From Entrophospora sp. SA101 (lineage: Eukaryota > Glomeromycota > Glomeromycetes > Entrophosporales > Entrophosporaceae), in contig CAUDNR010003335.1 of assembly GCA_958430865.1 (NCBI GenBank), forward strand, positions 25,840 through 89,839: a stretch of DNA of 64,000 nt. Reading direction: 5' to 3'. A program made the position numbers and the translations under genes. Of the stretch, positions 48,661-61,020 are shown piece by piece (position 1 is the first letter of the stretch; each line of letters starts with the position of its first letter). Below the pieces are notes generated by a model. It saw only the letters and a program-made list of their open reading frames with translations. It ran no database searches and was not told the DNA's origin.

Positions 48661-49460
48661 AATTATTTTGTCAAAAACGTAATACGTAATTACGAAATTA
48701 ATTACGGGTGACGAAATTAATTACGGGTGACGAAATCAATTACGAATGACGAAATTAAATGACACCTATTATTTATCTCGTTATACTAGTATAATGACAT
48801 AATTTGTCAACTTTTTTTAGAATTATAGAATTTATTATGTTATAACGACATGTCAGTATAATGGGAGAACCAATCAAAATAATTCTCATTTCTGAAAAAA
48901 CATAATAATAAGGAAATAAAACTTACACCGTGATCAAGATTGACTGGCACCATGGAAAATTCTGATAACACTTCTGTATAATACTGGTCAATTTTGACCC
49001 GGCGTAAGCTTTAAATTTCCTGATAAAACATGAATGAAATAAAAATAAAATATATAATAAAATAAAATTACAAAATCATGTGATAATGATTCTCATATTA
49101 ATATGACTTCTATATGAACTCCCATTATAATGACATTCTTGTCATACTGACATTTTTTGTTTGTATGAAGAGAGTGTTGTTATAACAGGAGTGACTTGTA
49201 TTATGATATTTCCAATAATTAATTCATTGTTATTCATAATTAATTTCGTCACCTGTAATTGATTTTGTCACCCATAATTGATTTTGTCACCCAAAATTGA
49301 TTTTGTCATCCGTAATTAATTTCGTCACCCATAATTGATTTTGTCACCCATAATTGATTTTGTCATCTGTAATTAATTTCGTCACCCGTAATTAATTATG
49401 TAATTACGAATTACGTATTTACGGTAATTAGCTAATTACCATATCATGTATAGTAATGAT
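48641..49460. mobile_element. Foldback-type element with arms of tandem 18-19 bp repeats
   Basis: The left arm (48690-48765) has about four tandem copies of GACGAAATTAATTACGGGT. The right arm (49235-49395) has about nine inverted copies (AATTGATTTTGTCACCCAT and variants). The outer ends also pair: ACTATACATGGGATGGTAAT with ATTACCATATCATGTATAGT. The 470-bp centre has further inverted sequence around TGTTATAACGACATGTCAGT and GACATTCTTGTCATACTGAC. No gene is present. The right end abuts duplicate A. Confidence 0.7.
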
Positions 49461-50745
49461 AGTGGGGTGCATACTACTACTTTATGCAAAACTAATGTCA
49501 TATTCTTTTCTATTAAGTGCTTGTTGCCAAAGGACTTTTGTTAGTAGAATACTGACATTTAATTTGAATATTGTAATAATAAAATTCAAAATCCACCTCA
49601 TTTCTGCTAGTTTCTATTTGTAAATTTGTAATACAGATTCTTATTCAAATTATTCATAATGCACACAACTCAATCTTAATTCAAATTATTTGTTTTATTC
49701 AAATAGAAACCCTAGTTCTGGTCAAGTGCAAGGTTTTCTTTACAGCTGCACTTGTACTATTATTGCAGGTGAATTCTGGTCAAATGTCTCAGTTTTATGT
49801 CCAGCTTCATATATTCTAAAAAAAAAAAAATAGAAATATACTACTTGAGGCATTACTATGTAAATTAAAGGGGTTCCTAACTAATAGTTAAAGGTTGGCT
49901 AAACCATTAATTATCAGAAAGGATTATGAATCAACCCCACCAGCTTTATTAATTAATCAAATGTATATTATTAAAAAATGAAGGAAATTTTTAAGTGTTT
50001 ATACTTCTTGAAGCATTACAAACAATATGACTTTTTACATGATTTTGTCCAATAAAATATAATAAATAGAATAATTAAATGAATGACTAATATTAATTAC
50101 TAATGTTAATTACTAATGTTAAATGCCAAAATGCATCATTGATGTTATCATGATATAAAATGAAGCAATTGGGATCCAAGCTGGACCTCAATTTACTATT
50201 AATATCTTGTATGGCATTTATTTGGGTCATGTATATTATCATTTTGCATATTCTCTCAAGCAAGCTGTGTTAAAGTCAATTCTCTTTCAAATTCTCTCCA
50301 ACATTAGGAGGTTCCTACATGGAATTTACAGTCAAATCTTGTCACAACAGGCCTCACCACAGCAGATTTCTTGTTATTATTAATAATATTAATTATAATT
50401 TAGATTTGGAGAGATCTGCATTTTATTTCAGGTCACGTGAATCAGTTATAGGAAGTGTTAATTTATATGAGCATAACGGAATTTCTTTGTGATTGGTCAA
50501 TAATGATCAACAAATTTAATTGAGTTTGTTGACCAAAATAAAATTTGATTTTATCAATCAGAGGCAATTAAATATTAGCAATGTGTACATCTACATATTA
50601 TGTTAATATACATATAAATAAACAATACATGGTTTCCAAATAATTAAATCAATTGCATATCTAATAAAAAAACAAGTATTATTAATAAATAAATATTTAA
50701 AATGATAAAAATGACATGTTTGCATCTACCTCTAAATGGTTTCAT
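49387..50745. repeat. Segmental duplicate A, second copy (partner 14957-16316)
   Basis: Collinear with 14981-16316 at an offset of 34429, with a few substitutions. It ends at TTTCAT, then 12 unique bases and the gap. Confidence 0.9.
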
Positions 50746-50757
50746 ATTATATAACTT

Positions 50758-50767
50758 NNNNNNNNNN
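50758..50767. other. Assembly gap (10 N), contig 3/4 junction
   Basis: Ten N characters between duplicates A and B. In the first copy these blocks are separated by 4.9 kb (16317-21253). Confidence 0.99.
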
Positions 50768-52500
50768 TAGCATGTAATAGTAGAGATTTCTTGTAATGTT
50801 TTCTTGCTTATATCAGATAAGTAATTATAATAATGATGACTGTGGTGTTGATTTGATTATAATATTGATGATTTTATTTTTTAAAATGTTATGTTGTGTT
50901 TAGGAAATTTATGTGATATAATGGTACAGTCAAGGTTACCTTTTTTCATTGAGAAAAATCACAAACTTCCAATTGGAATGACATTAACAAGTGGAGTAAT
51001 TAATTATATGAACCATCAATAAGACATTAGTATTAATGCACGATGTTTAACATTGTCAGTGCTAGAAAAATATGGCGATGATGATTTGTAAAAATCCTTG
51101 AGGTGATGGTAAGCTTATTAGAGAGTATTATTAATTTGGATGATACAGGATTTAGCATCGAGAGCAAATCAGGTAAATAAAATGGTTTCTCGGAACAGAC
51201 GATGATCAAAAGATTTATATTCTTGTGATAAATTGGTTGAGATTACTAAAAGCTAAATTATATATAGAATCAAAGATCCAACACTATATAGACTATGTAA
51301 ATTATATAAAAAAATTATTATCGCTATGTTAAATTTCAATATATATATGTATAACTATTATTTTCCATCATCTATCATTACTATTACCATCTTTCCACCA
51401 ATTCTCTTATTTTACGTTCAATAATCAAGTTTCCTAATGGTTACATTTCATTGGACTACCATTGGATCATCATTATGTATTTGTAAAAATTTCATAATCC
51501 CAAAAAATCATACTGTTACTTCACTAATAGTACACGATGGATATTGATATTGAATAATCGAAAGAATGTGTAATAAAAAATGAGGAAAAGAAATTAAACG
51601 GTCACACATGTATGGTGCATTGGAGGTCATAAAATTTTCAATTTAGAAGTACTGCTTATCCCAAAACCTACAATTGATAAACCCGACTGGGTATTTGGGA
51701 ATTAAATTGATTCTCGCAGATAAATTTAGCTGGAAGGTGAATCAGTTTGCCTATATATAAAGAACAATCTTAATAATTATATAATAGGCCCACATTCTCA
51801 TTAATATCTACATTTCTTCGGTTAAACTAAAACCATCTATATTTCGTCGTTACCTATTATGTAATTTCATGAAATTGCCATGTTGATTATGGTAATTACT
51901 GTACACAAATAATAATAAAATAAATTTGATCGATCGGCTCAGGATTATCAAAATTTCAAAAGAGCATTTTAAGCAATTCGAAATATTAATAAATCACAAG
52001 AATATTACGATCTTAAATACATGTTGGTGTAGAGCCAAACATTCTAGAGATTCACACGCATCCATTCGTTCTTTAACAAAAAGACAATCGGTATTATGTT
52101 GTAAGGCGTCACATATTAAACTAGTGAGGCAGTTTTAAAACAATCTTCAGGTAAGTTTATTAAAATGGAGCTTTTCAATAAAACGCGTGAAACTTGAAAA
52201 GATACCACTATTTTTATTAATAACAATATAATAATCCCTCCCTGTGATTGTGTGATCTTGTGATTAATCCCGCTTCATCGATTAATAAGATTGCATTATT
52301 CACTTTAACGAAAAGTTTTTAAGTTCATGTGTCAAATTTGGATCTTTTTTTCAAAAGAATTTTGATTGAAATTTTAGTTTAATAATTAACAGATAAATCT
52401 TAGAAATGTGCAAATTTTCTCGAGATTATATTCTACAAAATGCAGATCTGTTGTGAAACTACAAAAATTTGTTGATCAATTTTATCAATTTTATCAAAAA
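50768..52500. other. Intergenic upstream of ZNHIT2 copy 2
   Basis: Same content as 21254-22986: a decayed coding scrap near 50945-51090 and an unrecognised 70-codon ORF at 51926-52138. Confidence 0.4.
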
Positions 52501-54125
52501 ATGTCAAAATTAATTAGTAGTATAATTACTGAAAATTCCGATGATAGTATTATAAAAGAACAACAAAATCAAGTTTGTGGCATGTAAATTATCTTAATTA
52601 TGTATATTATTGTAATTACTATAGTAATTTGAATTTTTTTTTGTTAATGAAGTCATTTTCTAAATTCTAATTTTTCTAAAAAAAAAAATTATAGATGTAA
52701 AAAGCAAAATTCAAAATATAACTGTCCGAGATGTAATCTTAAATATTGTTCATTAGATTGTTATAAGCATCAAGTACCCATCATTTTTTACATGAGAGAA
52801 ATTGATTACTATAAAATTTTGGTTTTAAAAATTATTAATTTTTTGTTTTTTTTTTTTAAAAAAAAATACAATTGCTACCATCATATAGAGTCATTTAACA
52901 TGTACAGAATCGTTTTATAAAGATAATATAATGGAAGAGATTAAGAGTCAAGGACTTGTTGATGAAGATCAAAAAAATAAAATGTTAAATTTCTTAAGAA
53001 AATTTGAACAAGAAAATGATGAGACAATTAAGGAATCTATATATCAAGATCAAGATTTAGAAGGTTCATCCATTTAATTAATTGATTAATTAATTATAAT
53101 GATTAGCATTTATATATATTTGTTATAATTTAGATGAAGAAGATATTATTGAAAGATTTAAAGATATAAATATTGGTATGAAAATTCAATTAAATAAATT
53201 GATGCTTTATTATTAATATTAAAAAATATATCAAGAGACCATAATAATCAATTAATAAACACATAATATATGAATAAATAAATGGATGATTAGATTCAGC
53301 AGATTTTCAAACAATATGGAATAAGTTGACAGAGAAAGAACGTCAAGAATTTTTAGAAGGAAAAATAGAAAATTTTATTGTAGAATTAGAATTATGGAAA
53401 CCTTGGTGGCAATCATTAAGTCAACAACAATCATCTAAAATAATTGAACTTACTAATGATGATGATGATAAATTAAATAATAATAATAATAATAACAATA
53501 ATGTGAAAAATTCAACTAGACCAAAAATAATTTCCAATATTGTTAAATTAGATTTTGCAAAAAAACCTCCAAATCCTGGTATTATTTATAATCTTGTGAA
53601 TATTTTGTATCCTTTTTATGTTTATTATTATTATTATTATTGCTATTATTATTATTATTGAAAATATTCTCAACTTGTATCATAATCAAATAATTAATTA
53701 GGTATGCATATGCTTATACTTGTAGATTTTTTAATGGGGAAATATTAGAAAATTTAGAAGAATCATGTTTAGTAATATGGGATTTATCACCTATTCTATC
53801 ATCAAATCAAAATCTAGTATATGAAAATGCTTCACATGCAATTTCTATGAGTTTGCAATTAACTTTAAAGGTAATAAATGCGTTTCTGCATATGTGTACA
53901 TTATAATTTCATTATTTACTTGTTATTTTTGTTATTTATCATTTATCTTTTTTCAAAAATTAGAATACTAAATACAAACAACCTCCAGATTTTTCATATT
54001 TGATAATAAATGATATTATTTCATTATTATCTACACATGAAAATACACTTGCAGCATTATCAGATCTGTTAAATCTTTTTCAGAAATTTAATTCATCTGC
54101 ATCTGTATCCACAAAAATAACCACG

Positions 54126-54156
<31 letters not shown>

Positions 54157-54470
54157 TAAATAAAAAATCAAAGTCTAAACAAAAATCTTTTTTAAATGGG
54201 AAAAAAATTGAATTTTATTTGTCATACACAGGTTATTTGCTATCAATAGATAAAGAAAAGGAAAAGTTTGACAAGGTTGATGAAATGACATTGAGAATGA
54301 AATTGTTGATTAGTGAACTTGAAATTTTTAAACAAACCAAAATTTTGGAACATGATAATCATCAAATATTGCAAAAAGATGTCGAAAAAGTTTTAGAATA
54401 TAAAAAAGTAAGATTTGAAAATAATGATGATGATGATGAGAAAGATCAAAGGATTATTGAAGAGATTTAA
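52501..54470 (+). CDS. ZNHIT2-like protein, second copy
   Basis: Same seven-exon structure as 22987-24956, shifted by 29514: exons begin at 52501, 52695, 52889, 53134, 53294, 53702 and 53964. It encodes the same 455-residue HIT zinc-finger protein in the parts compared. Upstream DNA is duplicated for 1.7 kb, so the promoter is probably included. If the copies are haplotypes, this is the allele and not a paralogue. Confidence 0.85.
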
Positions 54471-54618
54471 ATAAAATAGCAATGGCATTCAAACTGCCAA
54501 AAAAAAATTTTATTATTATTATTGTTACAACTCAAAGTTCTCTAATATATATTCTCCAAAAAATAAAAATGATTGTTATTATTAAAATTACATAAACAGT
54601 ATATTATTATTGTTATTA

Positions 54619-55564
54619 TCAGCTTAACATTTCTCTATAATGTACATCACAATAAGGTTGTCCTTGGTGAATATAATAATATGAACTATTGAATGGTTGT
54701 TTACAAGTCTAAGAAAATAGAAATAAAAATTAATTAATATATATCTAATACAAGGATTTACACAATTAAATAACCTACCTTGCAACCGAAACAATCACGG
54801 TGCCACTTTCCATCCAATGCATTTGTAAATTCTCCTTTGATTGGGTTTTGACAACCCTTACATTTTGGCGCTAAATAATAATATTAGTTTATTGATTTAA
54901 TATAATACATACATTTCTAATAGTAGAATTAATGAATGAATGATCTATTTACCAAATTTTTTCATCCAATCTTTTTCACAGTATGGAAAACCATCATGCA
55001 CCATGAAACCACCACTTTCAAATGGACCGCCACATTCACGACAAAAGAAATGTCCTACATGCCAAGATTTTCCAAGTGCTGTAATAGATTGCTAATAATT
55101 TTTTTTTTAAAAAATTTTATATTATTATAATGATGAATCACAAATATTTTTTTTCCTCTCCAAAATAAAATAAAAATAATTTACCCCTTCAATAGGTGTA
55201 TTACAATAACCACATCTTGGACTAAACAATTCATGAAAATCTAAATGACAATATGGCAATCCATCTTGTTCAAAAAAAGCAACATGTTCTAAAGAAGTAT
55301 TACATTTTGTACATGTGAAATGATCTGGATGCCATTTTTTCCCCATTGCCGACAAAACTTTCCCTGTGATTGATTTACCACAACCCCCACAATTTAATGA
55401 TGCTATATTATGTATAGACGATGATAGTCTACTATTGTTATTATTGTCACCAAGAGGTTGATTATTTGATGGATGTATTTTTGAAGTTGGTGTTGAATTA
55501 CGTTTATGTTCTTGATTATTTTCTGATATATTACTATTGATGCTATTTCTATTACTATTATTAC

Positions 55565-55606
<42 letters not shown>

Positions 55607-56768
55607 CACCACCGATACTATTGTTATTAATAGCAATACCATTGTTGTTATTAATTGTATTGTTTGAATTTGAAATATTTTTCTCGTCAGATTTTTCTGA
55701 ATGAGGGAATTTCTTTTGAGCGTCATCAAATTGTGCATTCCAATATGATTCATTATTCCCACCACTCCTATCATTATTACCATTATTATTATTTTTTAGT
55801 TCATTATTTAATTGCTTGTCAAATTGATGTTGTTTTTGTAATATATTTACTGTAGAGTTGTATATCTTTTTGTTTTTATTGATTTCACTTTGAATTTGCT
55901 CTGGAGTTTGTTTAATTAATGACGGGGTCCTTGATGCTGGTTTGGAAGAAGCAGTATGTGACTTGAATGCAGCAGATAAAACATAACTACCTTTTGTGCC
56001 ATCATCTATTTTTGTATTAGAAGCATTAGCAGAGATGGCTCCTTCATCAATATTGTTGTTATTATTATAACTACTGTTAACATCTGTAGTTTGATTATTA
56101 TTTTGTTTAAAAGAAAGCTTTGTTTCCGTTGGATAAGTTAGATCATTAATTAGTTCATTAATATCATTATTTTTATCAATCTTGTTTGTAATAGTTTCAC
56201 GAAAACTTGATTCTGATAAAGCAGAATCTGTGGTGTTTAGTTGTGTAGAGGAAGGAGGCGAATAAGCAGCAGAGCTGGAAACTGATTCAGGAGAAGATGG
56301 TGTTTTGATGTTTTCTTCAATTTTTTGACTAAGTGAACGAGTAAGAATTGAAGTGGTCTTGTTTGGAGAAGGATATACCCTTGGACCATACAAACCTCCT
56401 ACTTTCCTCTCAGTTGAATAAGTGGGAATAGAATCAACAATAATCGAAGAGGAGGAGGAGGAGGAGGAGGAGGAGAAGGTAGAAGGAGGAGAAGAAGGAC
56501 TTAAAATTACATTATTAATATTGTTATTGTTATTGGATGGAACAGTTGAAGTTATTGGACTTTTTGGTGGCGTTATTAAACTTGAACGTTTAGGAGGTGC
56601 TTTATTCTTTAAATTTTTTAAATAATTTGCTAAAAAAAAATATAAATTATTAATGATATTATCATCAGTTAGAAACAATTTATTGGGGATAAATAAAGTA
56701 TTAGTCTCGGACAGAATTCAAAAAACTTTACCAAGTTCATCTTTTGTAAGATTTTTTTTATCATTCAT
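54619..56768 (-). CDS. Paxillin-like three-LIM protein, second copy
   Basis: Five exons as at 25105-27254, shifted by 29514 (56768-56732, 56629-55185, 55091-54953, 54870-54779 and 54708-54619). The long exon's 517-codon reading frame is the same as in the first copy, including the poly-Asn run. AAT microsatellites change length quickly, so equal repeat number points to a very recent split or to an assembly duplicate. Confidence 0.85.
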
Positions 56769-57683
56769 CTTTATTATAAATTGTTGTTAAAAAAAAATTT
56801 GAGTTTTAAATCGAAAAAAAAAATAAATCATCCCAATATGGTAATGGGGTTGAATAACTCCTTTATTTATAAAGAAGGTTGTAAGACAAACATGACACAA
56901 TTGTACTTCTCTTGTCACATCAGGTATCGAGCATAATTAGAAATTTCATATCACGAAACGTTAAATATAAAAAAAGAACTTTTCTTTCGTTATTACTAAT
57001 TATGGTACAATAATAATTTTTCTTTTCAACTTTTCAATAAAAAAAGGTGTATATTGCATTTTTTTTACTCCTATAACTTTTAGACTCCCTGCTGAGCCGA
57101 TCATCATTTTTGACAACAAAATAATATAAATAAATAGTTTGTTTTATATGTAATAGTAGTATTATGTGGTTTGTTGGAATGCTAAAATCTCAATTAAGGT
57201 TTTGGTATGTGGTACAAAATGAAATGTTTCGGAAAAAAAACACCAGATCGACAAAAATGTAACTCGATCATCAATCATTATTATTTTCTTATTTTGTATT
57301 TTGTCAAAAAATAATTATTTTTTTGATTACTTGTTATTCAATTAAATTACTTATTAGATTCGTATTTGTTTTTAACAAATGTTTATATTGAATATAAATA
57401 AGCTATAATTTCAACGAGCTTGGAAAAAATATTGTGTATGTACATTGTATCGCTGTATGTAATATGCTGCATACATCCCATTTTCGACTTTCTCAAAAAG
57501 GAACCCAACACCGAAACTCCTATATATTACTATAGTAAATAAAAAAATATGAATGATTTACATAAAATCGGATCTTTTTTTAAATTTAATATTAAATACA
57601 CGTGACGTTTGAAATTTTTTCTTATGAAAAATGGAAATTTACTCTGAAACCAAGCTATCGATAATTACATTCGCAAAGAAATC

Positions 57684-57966
57684 GTGAACCGAAATTTTAT
57701 TCTTGCATTCATTTTATTGGCCAAACTTTCCATGGTTGATACTATTCCACATCAACTTCATAAAAAAGATGCTACTGTCTTCTATCTCTATTGAAGAAGA
57801 TAACTACCCTTACTCACTGTAACATTTTCAGATCGTATCGTTCCCAGAGGAACCGCTGATTTCATTGTTACCGGAAAACTAGCGAAAGATATCGCCTCAG
57901 GTCCCGAAGTTATTATTGTATTTGGCGAGCCCATATTTTCCCATTTACTGCGGATGTTTACTATAT
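57684..57966 (+). pseudogene. ML-domain pseudogene, second copy, cut by the duplication end
   Basis: Identical remains to those at 28170-28452 (signal region and RIVPRGTADFIVTGKLAKD), but the sequence departs at 57967. The VEVRIPADLP and GCASGDAAF parts are absent. Confidence 0.6.
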
Positions 57967-59209
57967 CCACAATTCTTCACACAAATATCCAAGAGCTAAC
58001 AATAACAGTAACAATAAATAGTTATTGTTGTATCAATTGATATAAATAAACCAATCTCACATAAATACATAAATTATAAATACCGTTAAAGCTAACCATG
58101 CAACAGTCGGGTTTCGATGATTCACAAGTCTGACTATATGCATTGCGGCATCCCGTGGACTTTTAGGAATGATTTTTTTGATCGGGGAAAAAAAGATAAA
58201 CATCAATTGTAAGTTGACGGCTAGCTAACTATCTAGTTGGTTAATTGGTTGACGAATTAATACTTAATGAAGCTTACTAGTTTTGTTTTTTCTGATTAAT
58301 CAAGTCTGCTATTTCCAAATTTAAGGCCAAATCTGGTTCTACTGATTGTGGATTACATGCTCTATCTATAGATTACTCAGTTTAGTTATAGTTTATATAG
58401 TAGTTATTAAACAAAATATAAACATTAAAGATTCTTTTTAAAAGACAAGAAATGTTACCTATAAAGTTTTGTATAGTAGGTTTTGGTGTAATAGCGGGTA
58501 ACTATGCATTATAAACAAATTATTAAAGTTGTTTGCGTTTACTAGTTTATTTAATTAATTATTACTCTTTAGAAGATCTCATAATTGTAAAAACGATTAC
58601 TTGAATCGAGCCGAAATTCATTTAATCAAGCAATAAATAGATAAAGTTTTTTTAAAAAAAAAGGATTGTTTCGTCATTCATTATAATTAGTACGGCTATG
58701 TATATTTGGAAGTTGATGTAACATCTAATGTAATAATAATATAAAAAAAGTTCAATTCCTAATCTTAATAAAAATATGTTCTTTAGTAAACTAGAAACTT
58801 AATGAATGTCATTTCATAAATAGGACTCTCCTTTGTTTTTTTAGGAGTCGACTGACATGCATGGGGGAATCCAAGGACCACCTTGATTATGAAATCGTTT
58901 CCTGAATTCAATGAATTAAACGTTAAACTTTTGGTTTCAATGTTAATTATGTATGTCAACGAAGAAATGCACAAATAATTCAAATATAACCTTTGAACTG
59001 AGAACAGCTGCTAGGATTGTCAAGATTTTTCCAGTGAATCAGGAACCTCCATCAATTGACCACACCTAATTCTACATACATATCCGTTGGGACTACCAAC
59101 ATTATCATTAAGATGAGAAATCAACATTTGCTGATCCATTGAATAAAACTTAAAAATTAGCGATGTTATTTGGTGCTTAACCGTCCGACCTAGTCCTATT
59201 ATGGGACTA
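57967..59209. other. Intergenic, no gene seen
   Basis: Unique AT-rich sequence after the duplicate border. Small ORFs near 58783-58983 and 59020-59286 have no recognisable features. Confidence 0.5.
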
Positions 59210-59480
59210 GACTGGGGTACAATGAACTCTTCGAAGAAGGAGTTCAAAGCACGGGCAGATTCTACGCAAGGATAATCCGGGCACAATGAAATCTATAAAT
59301 CCAAAGCATGGGCAGATTCTACGCAAAGGGTAGTCAGGTACACAATGAACTCTAGAAATCCAAAGCGCGGGCGAATTCTATGAAAGAAGGTAACCCGGGG
59401 CATAATGAACTCTTCAAAGAAGAAATCCAAAGCACAGACGGATTTTACGTAAGGGGTAATGGAAAAGTCCAAAGCACGAC
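59210..59480. repeat. GC-richer minisatellite, unit about 60-70 bp
   Basis: Four diverged copies containing ACAATGAACTCTTC, AATCCAAAGCACGGGCAGAT and TCTACGCAAGG-like blocks, near 59215, 59280, 59345 and 59400. It is clearly richer in G and C than the surroundings. The antisense ORFs across it (ALDFFFEEFI repeated) reflect the repeat and are not taken as a gene. Confidence 0.75.
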
Positions 59481-59886
59481 CAAAGAAAAATATTATAAAA
59501 TCATAATTAAAGATGAAAAAAAAACGAAGATAAAATAAAAATATTATACATATCATATTTTTTTCATCTTTATTAAAAAAATTTTTTTAAATAAAGGAAA
59601 AAAATAATCTTAAATTGTGCTTCTGCAAAGTTCGATTGTAATATTTCAATTTTGAAATATTAGAATTACTAATTAATTGAATTGTATATAAGGAGCTTGA
59701 ATTCAATGTACTGTAAAAGCAACTTTCTCATAATTTAATTAGTTTCGACTAAGGAAATAACTTTGTTACAAGTTAATTAGTTTCGACTAAGAAAAACTAA
59801 ATAAGTAAAATAATAAATATTTTATTTAAAACTTTTATCTTCTTTAACAAAATTATTCGCTAATCCAAAATCAATTCATTGATAAC

Positions 59887-60830
59887 CTATTCATTCCGAT
59901 CCACACAAATACAAAAATAATTGTTAAAAAACACTCTCCCAAATTTAATCGGCGACACACTGTTTAATATCTCGATTGTTTGTAATTCTCTAAGGATTTT
60001 TTCATCATTATTGCATTCTTTTGAAAGTTGAATTAACATATCATGAAGCATTTTGCACAATTTCAAGCTGTCTTTAACATACTTTTTTCCATGTTCACCC
60101 TCCCACTCTCTTCTGGTTTCAATTGCACCAAATTCTAATCTACTTCCTTTCAATCTAAATACTCCATCCCCTTTTCTTCCAATTTTCTTCCGATTTGTTC
60201 CATAATTTTCTTGGTTCTTTCTATCACTTGAAGCCATACTCATCCCTTCACCTCATATTAAATTGATATTTGAATTATGAAATGCAATGTCAATAAGTGG
60301 ACCCCATATGTTTAACTGATACCACCCTTCTAATTTTGATGAGTCATCATTGTCACTTTCCCAGAGTGTGTGCATAATGCTATATGCAAGATGAATGTAA
60401 TTTAAATCAAAATGCTCTTTATTGGAGTATGAAGTGCTAGTAGAAAGGGTTCAAAAATAATTTTTTGAAACTTGGATAAATCAGTTGTTGAGTACTTTTT
60501 CATAAGATTAATAATTGATTTATCAATCTTTGGTATCCTTTTAACTTTGAAGGAGAATATTTCATCCCAGTCTTCTTTACTAAATAAGGAATTTGCTTCT
60601 TTATCAACATCATTAATGATAAATGAATGTAAGCATGATTCATGTGACAATTTTCTTGCATATTTGTATATAAATTTTTCCACAATGGTACCACTCTTTA
60701 GCTTCCACATTTTTTGTGGATCCAAGTTATAATATGTGCTATCAAGTTCAGTTAAATCAGGAATTTTTAACTCATCTTCATTTACGTTACTAATATTTGG
60801 TCATCTTGAATTACTAAAATAACTGTTTTT
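59887..60830 (-). pseudogene. Lineage-specific gene, possibly nuclease-like, recently disabled
   Basis: Minus-strand order is VNEDELKIPDLTELDSTYYN, KLSHESCLHSFIINDVDKEA, a frameshift near 60425, then HFDLNYIHLAYSIMHTLWES and LEGWYQLNIWGPLIDIAFHN. A TGA near 60271 stands where the family appears to have Arg before GEGMSMASSDRK. KIGRKGDGVFR, LEFGAIETRREWEG and DSLKLCKMLHDMLIQL follow. From memory this layout recurs across a large uncharacterised Rhizophagus family. GDGVFR followed by EFGAIE could be a nuclease-type core, which is inference. One frameshift and one stop in about 300 codons indicate recent loss. Confidence 0.6.
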
Positions 60831-61020
60831 AACCAAGTATTAAATTTTGTAACTAGAGTGACAACGAGTGGCAATAACCACCATTCTTAAAACACTTATC
60901 CAGCAGTCACCTCCCCTTTGTTATTTTCATTCTTTCTTTTATTGTTGTTGTGTTGTTGTGGCATTTTTTTAATTTTAAAAGAAATAAAAAGAAGTTTGTT
61001 ATTTGATCGACAAATGCATG

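Larger units (their letters stand above)
50768..57966. repeat. Segmental duplicate B, second copy (partner 21254-28452)
   Basis: 7199 bp at offset 29514 with no net length change. Homology starts at the first base after the gap and ends at CTATAT (57966), inside the ML-domain pseudogene. Confidence 0.95.

Noticed and set aside
59020..59556. Two minus-strand ORFs with repeated ALDFFFEEFI
   Set aside because: The repetition follows the minisatellite unit and there is no other coding sign.
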